Source of the DNA: Candidatus Gastranaerophilales bacterium
GTDB lineage: Bacteria; Cyanobacteriota; Vampirovibrionia; Gastranaerophilales; Gastranaerophilaceae
Assembly: GCA_910587245.1 (NCBI GenBank)
Contig: CAJULX010000008.1
Coordinates: 10,962-74,961, forward strand
Length of the DNA stretch: 64,000 bases
Direction of reading: 5' to 3'
A program made the translations under genes and the position numbers. The notes under the pieces are model-generated. The model was not told where the DNA came from, did not search any database, and saw nothing but the letters and a program-made list of their open reading frames with translations. This document shows, one piece after another, positions 8,646 to 16,202 of the stretch. Position 1 is the stretch's first letter. Each line of letters begins with the position of its first letter.

Positions 8646-9395
8646 TTAGCGTTTTTTTGCCAGCTCCTTATTTATGCGCCTTTCGGCTTCATGTCTAAAT
8701 ATTGTCCCTGCTTGTGTTCCGACCGCTTGCCCAACAGGCGTAAGGGATGAAACATTTTTTAATTTTTGAGATTTTCCTTTAATTGAATAAAGAAACTCTG
8801 CGCTGTATGGTTCTTTTGAACCGTCAATTCTTGCAATTCCTCTTATTCCTAAATAACTTTTATCCGTTATCAGATAAAAAGGTTTGCCCGGATTATGTTT
8901 TGCATAGCCTATTGCCTGCCTGAATTGTTTAAATTCATTTCTTGCAGGATGCTTAACTAAATCCTCAATTTTATATGCCCTTATATCGGATAAAAGATTG
9001 CCTTTCTGAACAGTTTTTCTGTAACTCCCGCCCCTTGCGGCTTTTGTTGGCTTCATTATGTGAGAACCTGTAGAGTGAATATATTCGCCAAATTCCTGTT
9101 TTCTTAGCTGGTCTGTTGTTTTGCCGTAAGTTGTTTCTTTTTGCCCCACCATTGTAACCATATCGGAAATATTTAAGGTATTCGGGCATTTTTCATATCG
9201 GATTGATTTTAAAACAATGTTTGCAGCCTTGTTTCTTACGATAAAGTTATTTTTAACATTGTCTTTGTAGACTTTTTGCCCCAAATAACCCATCCTGTCA
9301 AGGGTGCTGCGTATAGCTTTCGGGACTGCATTTTTTGCAGAAGATTTCAGATTTTTTATCATTTGTTTAAATTCTTTATCATCAATGTTAAACAA
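8646..9395 (-). CDS. Minor tail protein Z-like (tail completion)
   Basis: A 249-residue basic protein with an N-terminal helical stretch (KNAVPKAIRSTLDRMGYLGQK), as in the lambda gpZ/HK97 gp10 tail-completion group, which joins heads to tails. In lambda, gene Z lies after the capsid genes; here it sits upstream of the terminase, so the gene order is altered. It starts with TTG at 9395 (AAGGGG ribosome site seven bases upstream), because there is no ATG with a ribosome site. The family call is moderate. Confidence 0.5.
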   Translation of the reverse strand: MFNIDDKEFKQMIKNLKSSAKNAVPKAIRSTLDRMGYLGQKVYKDNVKNNFIVRNKAANIVLKSIRYEKCPNTLNISDMVTMVGQKETTYGKTTDQLRKQEFGEYIHSTGSHIMKPTKAARGGSYRKTVQKGNLLSDIRAYKIEDLVKHPARNEFKQFRQAIGYAKHNPGKPFYLITDKSYLGIRGIARIDGSKEPYSAEFLYSIKGKSQKLKNVSSLTPVGQAVGTQAGTIFRHEAERRINKELAKKR

Positions 9396-9398
9396 AAA

Positions 9399-9863
9399 CT
9401 AACCCCTTATGCTTTTTGCCGGGCTGTAAATTTTTTTTCCGGCATTTCCGCTTTCATCGATGTAGCGTCTTATCTGTGTTTCACCATTTAAACTTTTGTA
9501 ATATGTCCAGGGAATTTTTTTAGATTGCTTTAAAAAATCAATCTTCCCATTTTTTAATTTTGGCAGCGAATGAAAAATTAAATCATTTACCATTTTTAAA
9601 AAAACAGTATCTGCGTTTTTACCTCTTATAATTTTCGATTCAACATAGTCAAAGAAACCGGATTTTTCTTGTAAATACCATAGGAATTTTAAAACATAAT
9701 GTTTGCAGTTCATACAGTATGATACGAGCAGGATTTCTTTTTTAATTTCTTGCCCTTTGCTTGTAAATTTTTTAAAAAAGCGGCTGGATTTATAACAATC
9801 AATGCTGCTTTTATCGTCTGCGGTGTTTTTAAAAACACCGCAGCATTCTAAAAACTCTTTCAT
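9399..9863 (-). CDS. Hypothetical phage protein
   Basis: A 154-residue basic protein. It has a CMNC pair near residue 50 and two further cysteines near the N-terminus (ECCG), perhaps a metal site, and is rich in Lys and Phe. It ends 4 bases before the gpZ-like gene and starts with GGGGAG just ahead of the ATG. It is the first gene after the 409-base gap that separates early and late blocks. I do not recognise it. Confidence 0.6.
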   Translation of the reverse strand: MKEFLECCGVFKNTADDKSSIDCYKSSRFFKKFTSKGQEIKKEILLVSYCMNCKHYVLKFLWYLQEKSGFFDYVESKIIRGKNADTVFLKMVNDLIFHSLPKLKNGKIDFLKQSKKIPWTYYKSLNGETQIRRYIDESGNAGKKIYSPAKSIRG

Positions 9864-10272
9864 AACTCCCCTTGCATAAACCGGTGTAACATCAGCAAAC
9901 CTAGATTTACTGGTGAAAACACTGCGGTGGATTCCAATTAAAAATCGGGTGCATTGCCACGCCCGAGGGAACCCTTGACCTTCCAGTTTTGTTTCCCAAT
10001 TGAAACAACTTTCAGATGTTTTGAATAATAACTCATTTTGGATTTAAAAAACAAGTGCAAAATTACACCAATTTTTTTAGTAAAAAAAATGGGGCTGAAA
10101 CTTTTGCAATTATTTTGTTTAAAACCCCTCAAAAAATAAGTTTTAAAAAATTAAGTTTTATTGTATTTTCCCCTCAAGGCCAAAAATAGCAAGGGTTTCA
10201 GATAGATGACAAATTACATTTTGTAAGGTAGCGCTTGCATTTGAGACCCATTATTTTACCCAAAAGTACGGT
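9864..10272. other. Intergenic gap between early and late prophage blocks
   Basis: This 409-base stretch has no convincing gene. A short minus-strand frame here (about 9938-10132) lacks a ribosome site and looks accidental. A hairpin with an imperfect GC-rich stem at about 9950-9972 is followed, on the minus strand, by ATTTTT and may be a terminator. The gap is where a late promoter, antitermination site or packaging (cos) site would be expected, just ahead of the structural block, but none can be identified by eye. Confidence 0.4.
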
Positions 10273-10503
10273 TTAAAGGGTTGAGAGCAAATCCTCAAGA
10301 TTTTTTTTAACAATTTTAATTTTATCTTTCATATATGCTGCAGCAATTCCCGTTTTTGTGTTTACATTGTATTGATTTTTAAGCTCGGAGTAAATATTTC
10401 TGATTGTACCTATTGAATACCCGGTTATTTTTGCAATTTCAACAGTGCTTTTATCTTCGAGCATCAGATGTACAATTTTTGAATGTTTTTTACTGTTTTT
10501 CAT
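10273..10503 (-). CDS. Small helix-turn-helix protein, possible late regulator
   Basis: A 76-residue protein. Residues about 15-45 (EDKSTVEIAKITGYSIGTIRNIYSEL, shown only in part: STVEIAKITGYSIGTI) form a clear helix-turn-helix, followed by a second basic helix pair. The ATG at 10503 has a perfect GGAGGT seven bases upstream. It is the last gene of the early minus-strand cluster, directly before the gap leading to the structural genes, the classic place for a late-gene activator. That role is inferred. Confidence 0.7.
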   Translation of the reverse strand: MKNSKKHSKIVHLMLEDKSTVEIAKITGYSIGTIRNIYSELKNQYNVNTKTGIAAAYMKDKIKIVKKNLEDLLSTL

Positions 10504-10810
10504 TATTTGCCACCTCCAGCTTGAATTCTGCACCTATTGAATTAAAATATTTTGCTCGGTTTTCTTCATTATCTGTTCTTAATGTCGTAAACAAAATATT
10601 CTTATCGCCCAAAAATAGAAGCAATAAAAAACGTTGTCCTACTTGATAAGACAATCTGTTTTTACCATCGCTGCATAATGTGTCATACATCCAAAGGTCA
10701 TTAAAAACCTTTCTTAAGAGTTTTTCAGGGATACTTAAAACAAAAACCAGCTTTGCGCTGGTTTGATTATGCAGTTTTGGGTAATTATCTTTGAATTTAA
10801 TTATTTTCAT
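10490..10810 (-). CDS. Hypothetical phage protein
   Basis: A 106-residue protein starting MKIIKFKDNYPKLHNQ. The ATG at 10810 follows GGGAGG at six bases, so the longer open frame upstream is not the start. The sequence is mixed alpha/beta with no motif I recognise. Its 3' end overlaps the next gene by 14 bases, as do most genes in this cluster. Confidence 0.6.
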   Translation of the reverse strand: MKIIKFKDNYPKLHNQTSAKLVFVLSIPEKLLRKVFNDLWMYDTLCSDGKNRLSYQVGQRFLLLLFLGDKNILFTTLRTDNEENRAKYFNSIGAEFKLEVANNEKQ

Positions 10811-10952
10811 ATATCCTCCCTTTTGTTTTATATGGGTTTTTAAGAATATTTTCGGTTGTAAGACTTGTGCTGCCGCATCTGCGAAGTCTGTTTTGATATG
10901 CACGAATTTTTAATACAAAGAGTAATATTACAAAAAACGCAAACTCCTTCAT
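10797..10952 (-). CDS. Small single-pass membrane protein
   Basis: A 51-residue protein starting MKEFAFFVILLFVLK. The first 15-18 residues form one hydrophobic helix, followed by a basic, soluble tail. An AAGGAGG ribosome site precedes the ATG, which overlaps the upstream stop (TAATG). Single-helix phage proteins of this size can be holin-like, superinfection or host-takeover factors; none can be chosen here. Confidence 0.55.
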   Translation of the reverse strand: MKEFAFFVILLFVLKIRAYQNRLRRCGSTSLTTENILKNPYKTKGRIYENN

Positions 10953-11296
10953 TATCCCTCCTTTTCTTCCTTTAAAGCCTTGCGGCGGTTTAGTGTTACA
11001 ATGCATCTTTCCAATGCAGATGATATTTTTTCGATTTTCAAATTTGTCTTGATTTTTTCCAAATATTCATCCAGCATTTTTACTGATTCTGCGGCATTTT
11101 TGCCATCAAAGCGAAGACAGACCGTTTTATAGTCTACTTTTGTGCAATCATCTCCGCTCCCTTCAGTGTAAGGTGTACCCACCAAAGTTTTTGGCTTTTC
11201 CCCTATTATAAGGGTTTTTCCTGTTGTATCGGTTTCAAGAAAAACCGTTCCGTTGCCCAAAGTAACCTCCCGGCAATTATTTCTATCTGTTATCAT
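10952..11296 (-). CDS. Hypothetical phage protein
   Basis: A 114-residue protein. The N-terminal half has beta-strand pairs (TLGNGTVFLETDTTGKTLII) and the C-terminal half is a basic helical region rich in Lys and Glu. It starts 5 bases after the upstream 57-residue gene, with GGAGG just before the ATG. No family recognised. Confidence 0.6.
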   Translation of the reverse strand: MITDRNNCREVTLGNGTVFLETDTTGKTLIIGEKPKTLVGTPYTEGSGDDCTKVDYKTVCLRFDGKNAAESVKMLDEYLEKIKTNLKIEKISSALERCIVTLNRRKALKEEKEG

Positions 11297-11301
11297 TTGT
11301 T

Positions 11302-11475
11302 TTAATCCTCCGTTTCCTCAGATACAAATCTCTTATACTTATCCCTGTTGGCTAACTCTGATGAAGGAACATATTTTCGTTTTTGTGTTTGGATATTTTC
11401 CAATACAAAAGTTGGTAAAGTGTAAAGTTCCACTTTTACCCATGTTTGTTTATCCTTATCAATATAAAGTTCCAT
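11302..11475 (-). CDS. Small hypothetical phage protein, 57 residues
   Basis: A short gene filling the space between two neighbours: ATG at 11475, TAA at 11302-11304. The product begins MELYIDKDKQTWVKVEL and is charged, with no membrane helix. A GAGGG ribosome site lies about five bases upstream, and spacing to both neighbours (13 and 5 bases) matches the packed cluster. Function unknown. Confidence 0.6.
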   Translation of the reverse strand: MELYIDKDKQTWVKVELYTLPTFVLENIQTQKRKYVPSSELANRDKYKRFVSEETED

Positions 11476-11488
11476 TTCTAACCCTCAT

Positions 11489-11734
11489 TTATGTATTGTT
11501 TTCTTTTTTAAATTTGTTTGTGTCGAATAATGAACCCTGCGGGGTACTGTTTTTTGCACTGTTTTTATCATCCAAAACCGCATTCTTTTCAGGAAAAATA
11601 CTATTTGTATTGCTTTTTTGATTTAGCAAATATTGATGCAGCGCTTCCATTTTTAAAACGTCCGGATGATTATGGTATTTGTAGACGGTAAGCTGTTTTT
11701 CCGTGAATTTAATATGCTTTTCGAGTTCGTTCAC
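11489..11734 (-). CDS. Small hypothetical phage protein, GTG start
   Basis: An 81-residue protein starting (V)NELEKHIKFTEKQL. A GTG at 11734 is chosen because AGGAGG lies five bases upstream; a longer frame from a TTG at 11794 lacks such a site. The N-terminus looks like a short coiled helix; the C-terminal half is polar, rich in Asn, Ser and Lys. It overlaps the upstream gene by 26 bases. Function unknown. Confidence 0.55.
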   Translation of the reverse strand: MNELEKHIKFTEKQLTVYKYHNHPDVLKMEALHQYLLNQKSNTNSIFPEKNAVLDDKNSAKNSTPQGSLFDTNKFKKENNT

Positions 11735-12062
11735 CTTTGCCTCCTTGCTTGTTGCCAAGTTTGTTTTTGCCCGTCCTAAATTTTCTATTGGCAAACTTCA
11801 TTTCTGCGCTATATCCTTTTTGATTTTTGTTTACAATAATCGGAATACCACCGAAGCTCTCAAATATTCCGCCCAATTTTGCAGGCGGCAGGTTTAAATC
11901 AAGCATCAAAGAATGAAATTCAGATGATGCTATAATGCAGATGCTTCCTGCTTTTACACCTTGTCGAATTCTTCTTATTGCAGTTAAAAACATTCCGCTA
12001 AGCTGTCTTTTAAAATTTTCCATATCCGGTTTTTCGGACCATGAGATACTTAAGTTTTTCAT
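11709..12062 (-). CDS. Hypothetical phage protein
   Basis: A 117-residue protein with a basic C-terminus (FRTGKNKLGNKQGGKGERTRK), consistent with nucleic-acid binding. The middle has alternating hydrophobic segments (GSICIIASSEFHSLMLDL). It starts at the base after the upstream gene ends, with GGGAG before the ATG. I do not recognise a family; a nuclease of the RusA type was considered but the needed acidic residues are not evident. Confidence 0.6.
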   Translation of the reverse strand: MKNLSISWSEKPDMENFKRQLSGMFLTAIRRIRQGVKAGSICIIASSEFHSLMLDLNLPPAKLGGIFESFGGIPIIVNKNQKGYSAEMKFANRKFRTGKNKLGNKQGGKGERTRKAY

Positions 12063-12389
12063 TTATTTTTCTCCCTCTTTTATTTTTCTGCCTGTATATT
12101 TCAATAAAGAAAATTCATTCAGGCTAATATACTTGTTTTCTTTTGTAGTTAAATTCGGGTTTTTCTTTGATATGCGTTTCAACTCAAAATAAAAGTTATG
12201 GTTCCAAGGGTCGCAATGATAAAATACCCATTCTTCTTTTTTGTCTTCGTCCTTAAAAATGCATCCTTTGTATTTTTTGTTAAATTCGTCTGCCAGCCGG
12301 CAGAATTTTTCTTGTAATGAAACAGCCTTGCAGTCTAAAGATTTTAAATGCTCTTTATCGGCATCAAAATTGAGTTTATCGTTTTTCAT
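12063..12389 (-). CDS. Hypothetical phage protein
   Basis: A 108-residue, highly charged protein. The centre (EEWVFYHCDPWNHNFYFELK, residues about 53-72) is rich in Trp, Tyr, Phe and His and looks like a compact folded core between Lys-rich ends. A GGAGG ribosome site lies ahead of the ATG. Spacing of 2 bases to the methyltransferase gene upstream points to the same transcript. Function unknown. Confidence 0.6.
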   Translation of the reverse strand: MKNDKLNFDADKEHLKSLDCKAVSLQEKFCRLADEFNKKYKGCIFKDEDKKEEWVFYHCDPWNHNFYFELKRISKKNPNLTTKENKYISLNEFSLLKYTGRKIKEGEK

Positions 12390-12391
12390 TT

Positions 12392-12949
12392 TTATTTATC
12401 CTCCAGTAGTTTTAATTGGTTTACATTTGAAAAATCCGACAGTATTATTTGCCTTGGTAAAAAATTCCAGCAAAAATATGCGGACGAAAAATTAATTTTT
12501 TCTTTTTGATGTTTATTTTTAAATTGCATTCGCCTTTTAAACAAAAGAAGCTGCAAATCTTTTCCCCAAAATTCTTCAATCGGTGCAGAATCGTTTAGCC
12601 AAGAAATATTCATTAAAAGGCAAAAGGGTTTGTTAAAGCTTAATGCGCGCCTAAAAATATAACGTTTATTTGTAAATGGCGGGTTGCTTACAATCAAATC
12701 CCACTTTTCAGGTTCGTATGTATAAAAATCCTGTCCTGAAAAAATATGCGAAAAAACAACCTTGTAGCCATTTTCAGTTAAAACTTTTACAAATTCTGAA
12801 TTTTCGGTATCAAAGGGGCACCAGATTATTTTACCCCTGAAATTTTCAAGATATGGCAATAAAGCTTCTACGGCATAACGTTCTGTCCAGCACTCGTCGT
12901 TTTTTCCTGAAGATTTATGAATAAAATTATAATTGTCAGCCCCATTCAT
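12392..12949 (-). CDS. Orphan phage adenine-specific DNA methyltransferase-like protein
   Basis: A 185-residue protein with the catalytic DLIVSNPPFT motif (NPPF, motif IV of N6-adenine methyltransferases) near residue 93 and an upstream IIWCPFDTENSEF block, typical of a small phage family of such enzymes. No restriction partner lies nearby, so it would protect phage DNA or set a regulatory mark. ATG at 12949 (GGAG nine bases upstream) is preferred over a TTG 15 bases earlier. It overlaps the upstream gene by 4 bases. Confidence 0.75.
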   Translation of the reverse strand: MNGADNYNFIHKSSGKNDECWTERYAVEALLPYLENFRGKIIWCPFDTENSEFVKVLTENGYKVVFSHIFSGQDFYTYEPEKWDLIVSNPPFTNKRYIFRRALSFNKPFCLLMNISWLNDSAPIEEFWGKDLQLLLFKRRMQFKNKHQKEKINFSSAYFCWNFLPRQIILSDFSNVNQLKLLEDK

Positions 12950-13449
12950 GGTCTTGTACTCCAAGCTAATTTAACAAATTTTATTTTTTCAATCATCCTA
13001 AAATCACCCAAATATTTAACATTTTTGATTTTTCCAAGTTCTAAAAGTTTTGATTTTAAGGCACGAAATTTTGTTGGGCATATCACTTCAATAAAATCTT
13101 CAGGTCTTATACAAGAAAAAAGAAGCTCCGGAATTGGAGCTTCTAAATGGGATAGATTGTAATTTAGAATATTTGGAATATGTAAAGTGATTCTTCCCGT
13201 GTTATCATCAAAATAAAATTTGCCGATCAATGTTTTTGGCCCGGTTTTTTCTGCTTGAAATAATGAGCTTTTTTGGTAAATTGGAATTGCAAAAACCGAA
13301 ATAGTTGTAAAATCTTCCTTTGTTTGTATTTTGTAGTCTTCAAACTCCATTCCTTGAAGTCTGTCGGCTATTGAATAGGTAGGTGGTTTAAAATATTCCC
13401 GATGCTGTTTATCAAATGCTTTTGTTGAAAAATTAATTGTCTTGTACAT
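12946..13449 (-). CDS. Hypothetical phage protein
   Basis: A 167-residue protein with early FDKQHREYFKPPTYS and later IPELLFSCIRPEDFIEVICP segments. It looks globular and soluble. GGAGG precedes the ATG at 13449. It sits between the helicase loader and the methyltransferase, so a role in replication or DNA modification is possible, but nothing in the sequence proves it. Confidence 0.6.
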   Translation of the reverse strand: MYKTINFSTKAFDKQHREYFKPPTYSIADRLQGMEFEDYKIQTKEDFTTISVFAIPIYQKSSLFQAEKTGPKTLIGKFYFDDNTGRITLHIPNILNYNLSHLEAPIPELLFSCIRPEDFIEVICPTKFRALKSKLLELGKIKNVKYLGDFRMIEKIKFVKLAWSTRP

Positions 13450-13460
13450 TTTTCCTCCGT

Positions 13461-14222
13461 TTATTTTTTGCGCAGTCGGTAATCTTCTCCTTGTACTGAA
13501 ACTATTACAACGCTTTCACAAATTCTTGAAAATATTGATTTCCCTCTATCCTTTATTCCGTCTTCGGTTTTTACCATATAATGCTGCCTTAAATCCGATA
13601 TTGTATCTTCAGTGGTTATAACTGTGGGTTTGCAACATTCATAGCGATAATTTAAAATTCCGTACATCTCAAATAAAAGCCAGTCATACCCGCATTCTTT
13701 ACCCAAATCATCAATTACAAGCAGTGGAACATCAAGCAGGGATTTTTTAATCTTTTTATCAAGACTTGAATAACTGACCGCATCCACAAGCTGTGTTGTA
13801 TTTACAACCTTGGTAGGTATAGCCAAATCAAGCGCATAGTTTGCTATTGCGTAAGCAAGGTGCGTTTTGCCTGTGCCCACGCAGCCGTGACCCTCAAATA
13901 TAATGTTTGTGCCGTCTTCAGTTATTTCAGGCAAAAGTTCAGCATATTTTTTAGCCTTATTTAGTGCTGTTTCCAGTTCTCCGGTGTAAGGGTCAAACGT
14001 TTCAAAAGTTCTTTTTTGAAAACGTTTTGAAAGATTGGCTTCTTTTTTGTATTCTTCTGCAATTTTTCTATTTTCGTAACCCTTGCAAAAACTCCTGATA
14101 GCATCAATGCTCGCACCTTTTCTGAAAAGCTCCGCTGCTTCTCTTTGCCCTGCTCCTCCATCATCAAGTCTTCTGAATTCTTCTAAATAAATGAGGTCGT
14201 CTTCCGATTCAATTGTTACCAT
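13461..14222 (-). CDS. DnaC-type helicase loader ATPase
   Basis: A 253-residue AAA+ protein. Walker A is GHGCVGTGKT (residues 111-120) and Walker B is LLVIDDLG (about 167-174, Asp171-172); an SRIC segment near the end fits the sensor/arginine region. The N-terminal 100 residues would bind the replicative helicase. It overlaps the initiator gene by 7 bases, the usual initiator-loader pair of lambda-like phages (O and P, or DnaD/DnaC types). It would load the host DnaB at the phage origin. Confidence 0.9.
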   Translation of the reverse strand: MVTIESEDDLIYLEEFRRLDDGGAGQREAAELFRKGASIDAIRSFCKGYENRKIAEEYKKEANLSKRFQKRTFETFDPYTGELETALNKAKKYAELLPEITEDGTNIIFEGHGCVGTGKTHLAYAIANYALDLAIPTKVVNTTQLVDAVSYSSLDKKIKKSLLDVPLLVIDDLGKECGYDWLLFEMYGILNYRYECCKPTVITTEDTISDLRQHYMVKTEDGIKDRGKSIFSRICESVVIVSVQGEDYRLRKK

Positions 14223-15067
14223 TTTGAAGCCCTCTCATAGTTTGGAATATCAGCTGTGAAAGCCTGTACGCTTTTGCCTTGCGGTATAGCGATTGTTTTC
14301 GGTTTGTTAAAAAATGCTGTTTTTTGCTCACTGTTTGGATAAATTTTTTCATAAACCCAGTTAAACTTATTTAAAACAGCATAATCGTTCTTATAAGTTT
14401 TCTTTTTAGATTCCTTATAGCTTGATAAAATCCCGATTGCTTTTTCAAAATCTTCATTTGATTCATAGATTTTTTTCAGCTTTTCAACATGTTCATCTGT
14501 TAAAAAAACATTTTGAAATTCGCCGTAAGTTTTCTTTTCTTTTTTTATTTCTTTTCTTTTATTTTTAGTATTTAGTTTTAATATATTAGTTTCAGTCGGG
14601 TTTTCCGTATCGGTTTTACCGACTCGGTTTAACCGTATCGGTTTTTCCGACTCGGTGCCGTTTTGAAATAAATCGCAAACTGTGTCACAGCTTGCTTTTA
14701 GTCTGTCTTCTTTTTTTGACCGATTCGGTTTTTCCGACTCGGTAAAATTATTTTCAGTTTTTGGTGTTTCGTAAATGTTATAAGTTGTGTTAAAATGCCC
14801 GTTTTCACCTCTTATTTTTTCAAGAACCAGATACCCGGTTTCTTGAAGTATTTTGATTGCGCTTAAAACGCTATCCCGTCCATCATTTGAAAGTGTTGCA
14901 AGCCCATTTATGGAAAAATTCCAATCCTCAGGCATTGCAAGCATAATACTTAAAAGCCCTTTTGCCTTTAAGGATAGTTTTTTATCGCTTAAATGGGCAT
15001 TGCTTATGGTGGTGTATTTTCTATTTTTATGTACCCTGAAAATAACACCATTAGCTTGTTTTGTCAT
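14216..15067 (-). CDS. Phage replication initiator with N-terminal winged helix-turn-helix
   Basis: A 283-residue protein. Residues about 20-95 (SLKAKGLLSIMLAMPEDW, then DGRDSVLSAIKILQETGYL) form the winged helix-turn-helix common in phage replication initiators. The middle (about 105-165) is hydrophilic and repetitive (ESEKP-type segments), because the DNA there carries iteron repeats; the C-terminal part is helical and may contact the loader. Like lambda O, it seems to contain its own origin. Its ATG overlaps the upstream stop (TAATG). Confidence 0.82.
   Translation of the reverse strand: MTKQANGVIFRVHKNRKYTTISNAHLSDKKLSLKAKGLLSIMLAMPEDWNFSINGLATLSNDGRDSVLSAIKILQETGYLVLEKIRGENGHFNTTYNIYETPKTENNFTESEKPNRSKKEDRLKASCDTVCDLFQNGTESEKPIRLNRVGKTDTENPTETNILKLNTKNKRKEIKKEKKTYGEFQNVFLTDEHVEKLKKIYESNEDFEKAIGILSSYKESKKKTYKNDYAVLNKFNWVYEKIYPNSEQKTAFFNKPKTIAIPQGKSVQAFTADIPNYERASKW
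14525..14745. other. Probable phage replication origin: iterons plus AT-rich region
   Basis: Six copies of an 11-base element of the form NCCGNNNCGGT start at 14604, 14618, 14632, 14646, 14719 and 14733. Within each group the spacing is exactly 14 bases. Most are near-perfect inverted repeats (ACCGA-N-TCGGT). A strongly AT-rich stretch at about 14525-14592 adjoins them. Because 14 is not a multiple of 3, the repeat survives in changing reading frames, which argues for selection on DNA. The layout matches the lambda origin inside gene O. Experimental proof is lacking. Confidence 0.75.
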
Positions 15068-15375
15068 TATTTACACCTTTCTTTTTTAGTCTTTTCCAGA
15101 TAGCATTTTTTATATTCAAAATCAATTTCGTTATTTTGAATAATCTCATTAAGTTTGTTATTGGTACGCAAAAAATAAGGTATTTCAATTACTTTTGTTT
15201 TCATTTCCTCTGCCCTGTATTTTTGCGCATAATATTCGCGTAAAAAGCTTATTTTTTCATAAGTCGATTTCATAAATGGAACCTTTATGCTGATTATTCT
15301 GGGTTTTGCAAGCCAATCTACAAAAATTTGAATTCCTTGGATTAGGGTATTTTTTATTAAATTTTTTAACGACAT
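15067..15375 (-). CDS. Hypothetical phage protein
   Basis: A 102-residue basic protein starting MSLKNLIKNTLIQG. The ATG at 15375 has a GAGAGGAG ribosome site; the longer open frame upstream only reads through a terminator hairpin and is rejected. The sequence is helical with several aromatic residues and a Lys-rich end. It overlaps the initiator start by one to three bases (TAATG). It is the first gene after the terminator and may be expressed only when transcription reads through. Function unknown. Confidence 0.55.
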   Translation of the reverse strand: MSLKNLIKNTLIQGIQIFVDWLAKPRIISIKVPFMKSTYEKISFLREYYAQKYRAEEMKTKVIEIPYFLRTNNKLNEIIQNNEIDFEYKKCYLEKTKKERCK

Positions 15376-15402
15376 TGTTTTAACTCCTCTCGCTTTCTTT
15401 TT

Positions 15403-15433
15403 TAAAAAACCCGCACGAAAACCGGTGCGGGTT
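15403..15433 (-). terminator. Intrinsic terminator at the head of the early operon
   Basis: Minus-strand arms AACCCGCAC and GTGCGGGTT form a nine-pair stem with an eight-base loop, followed by a T run. It lies between the Cro/Xis-like genes and the replication genes. In lambda-like phages a terminator at this point is passed by antitermination or by strong promoter activity after induction, so it may help keep the replication block silent in the lysogen. Confidence 0.75.
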
Positions 15434-15457
15434 TGCAAAATTTCTTTTGCACATCAA

Positions 15458-15604
15458 TTAACTTTTCCTGCTCTGTTTACAGCTTTCAGCACAATTAAGG
15501 CCCCTTTTGGCTATTACAAGGCCATCCTTTAGAAGTTTACGGACGGTTGCCCTACTCCGCATCAGTAGCCCGGCAAAGTTTTTTGAAAATCTGTCAGTTT
15601 TCAA
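15458..15604 (-). CDS. Possible small helix-turn-helix peptide
   Basis: A 48-residue frame from a TTG at 15604 to TAA at 15458. It contains LLMRSRATVRKLLKDGLV, which resembles the recognition helix part of a winged helix protein. No good ribosome site or ATG was found, and the region also holds an imperfect inverted repeat (CCGGCAAA with TTTGCCGG, about 15571-15613). It may be a true small regulator, a decayed gene or chance. It lies in the gap between the Xis-like gene and the terminator. Confidence 0.3.
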   Translation of the reverse strand: MKTDRFSKNFAGLLMRSRATVRKLLKDGLVIAKRGLNCAESCKQSRKS

Positions 15605-15712
15605 TTTGCCGGTTATGGTATGAAATTGTCAATGTGCAGATATAGCTTTTAAGCTGCATTTTTAACGTGCAAAAATAGCCCGTAAATGCAAGCTCATTAA
15701 TTCTTAAATTTT

Positions 15713-16000
15713 TTATGCCTTAATTGGTTTTAAATTGAATTTGTTGGCAATAAGTTCTTCAGTATCTTCTTGTTCACATCCAAAATTTGTGTTTTCGTAT
15801 TCGATAAATTTTTCCAAATTTATCAAATACTTTTTCCCACTGCGCGTATGAACGATTTTTTTGTCTTTTGCAAGCTCTCTGATATAATGCTTGGCACGTC
15901 CTGTCACCTTAGCAGTTTCTTCAATAGTTAACATTATTGGAATTTTTAAACCCGCAAACACCTTATTCTTTGGAAAGGAAATTACATTATCTTTTTCCAT
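15713..16000 (-). CDS. Excisionase-like helix-turn-helix protein
   Basis: A 95-residue protein with a MerR/Xis-type DNA-binding segment, LTIEETAKVTGRAKHYIREL (about residues 24-43), followed by a wing (HTRSGKKYLINLEKFIEYE). This architecture is common in phage excisionases and small regulators. The gene overlaps the Cro-like gene by 14 bases, so both are made together from the early promoter. It could direct excision with the integrase or act as a transcription factor. Confidence 0.65.
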   Translation of the reverse strand: MEKDNVISFPKNKVFAGLKIPIMLTIEETAKVTGRAKHYIRELAKDKKIVHTRSGKKYLINLEKFIEYENTNFGCEQEDTEELIANKFNLKPIKA

Positions 16001-16202
16001 TATTCACCTCAGATTTTTCAAATAATTTTTGTAAATCGTTAACTTTAAAAATCTCTGCAATCTTAATTGCCTCGGGCAATGTAAAGTCTGTTTTATTCCC
16101 AAGTTTGGCACGCAACGTGCGCGGTTTCATATCAACTTGTTTAGCTAAATCAGCAATAGACCAGCCATTTCTCGCCATTTCTGCTTTTAAATTCCTATAC
16201 AT
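15987..16202 (-). CDS. Cro-like XRE-family regulator
   Basis: A 71-residue single-domain helix-turn-helix protein (SIADLAKQVDMKPRTLRAKL at about residues 15-34). It is divergently transcribed from the ImmR-like repressor across a 230-base operator region, so it takes the place of Cro as the lytic-side regulator. It heads the early minus-strand transcript. Confidence 0.8.
   Translation of the reverse strand: MYRNLKAEMARNGWSIADLAKQVDMKPRTLRAKLGNKTDFTLPEAIKIAEIFKVNDLQKLFEKSEVNNGKR

Noticed and set aside
9938..10132. A 64-residue minus-strand frame in the early-late gap
   Set aside because: No ribosome site, and the sequence overlaps a terminator-like hairpin; it looks accidental.
11709..12062. 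RusA-type resolvase
   Set aside because: Size is right but the set of conserved acidic residues is not visible.
15376..15438. Upstream extension of the 102-residue phage gene starting QTRTGFRAGF
   Set aside because: It reads through the terminator hairpin at 15403-15433, while a good ribosome site supports the start at 15375.
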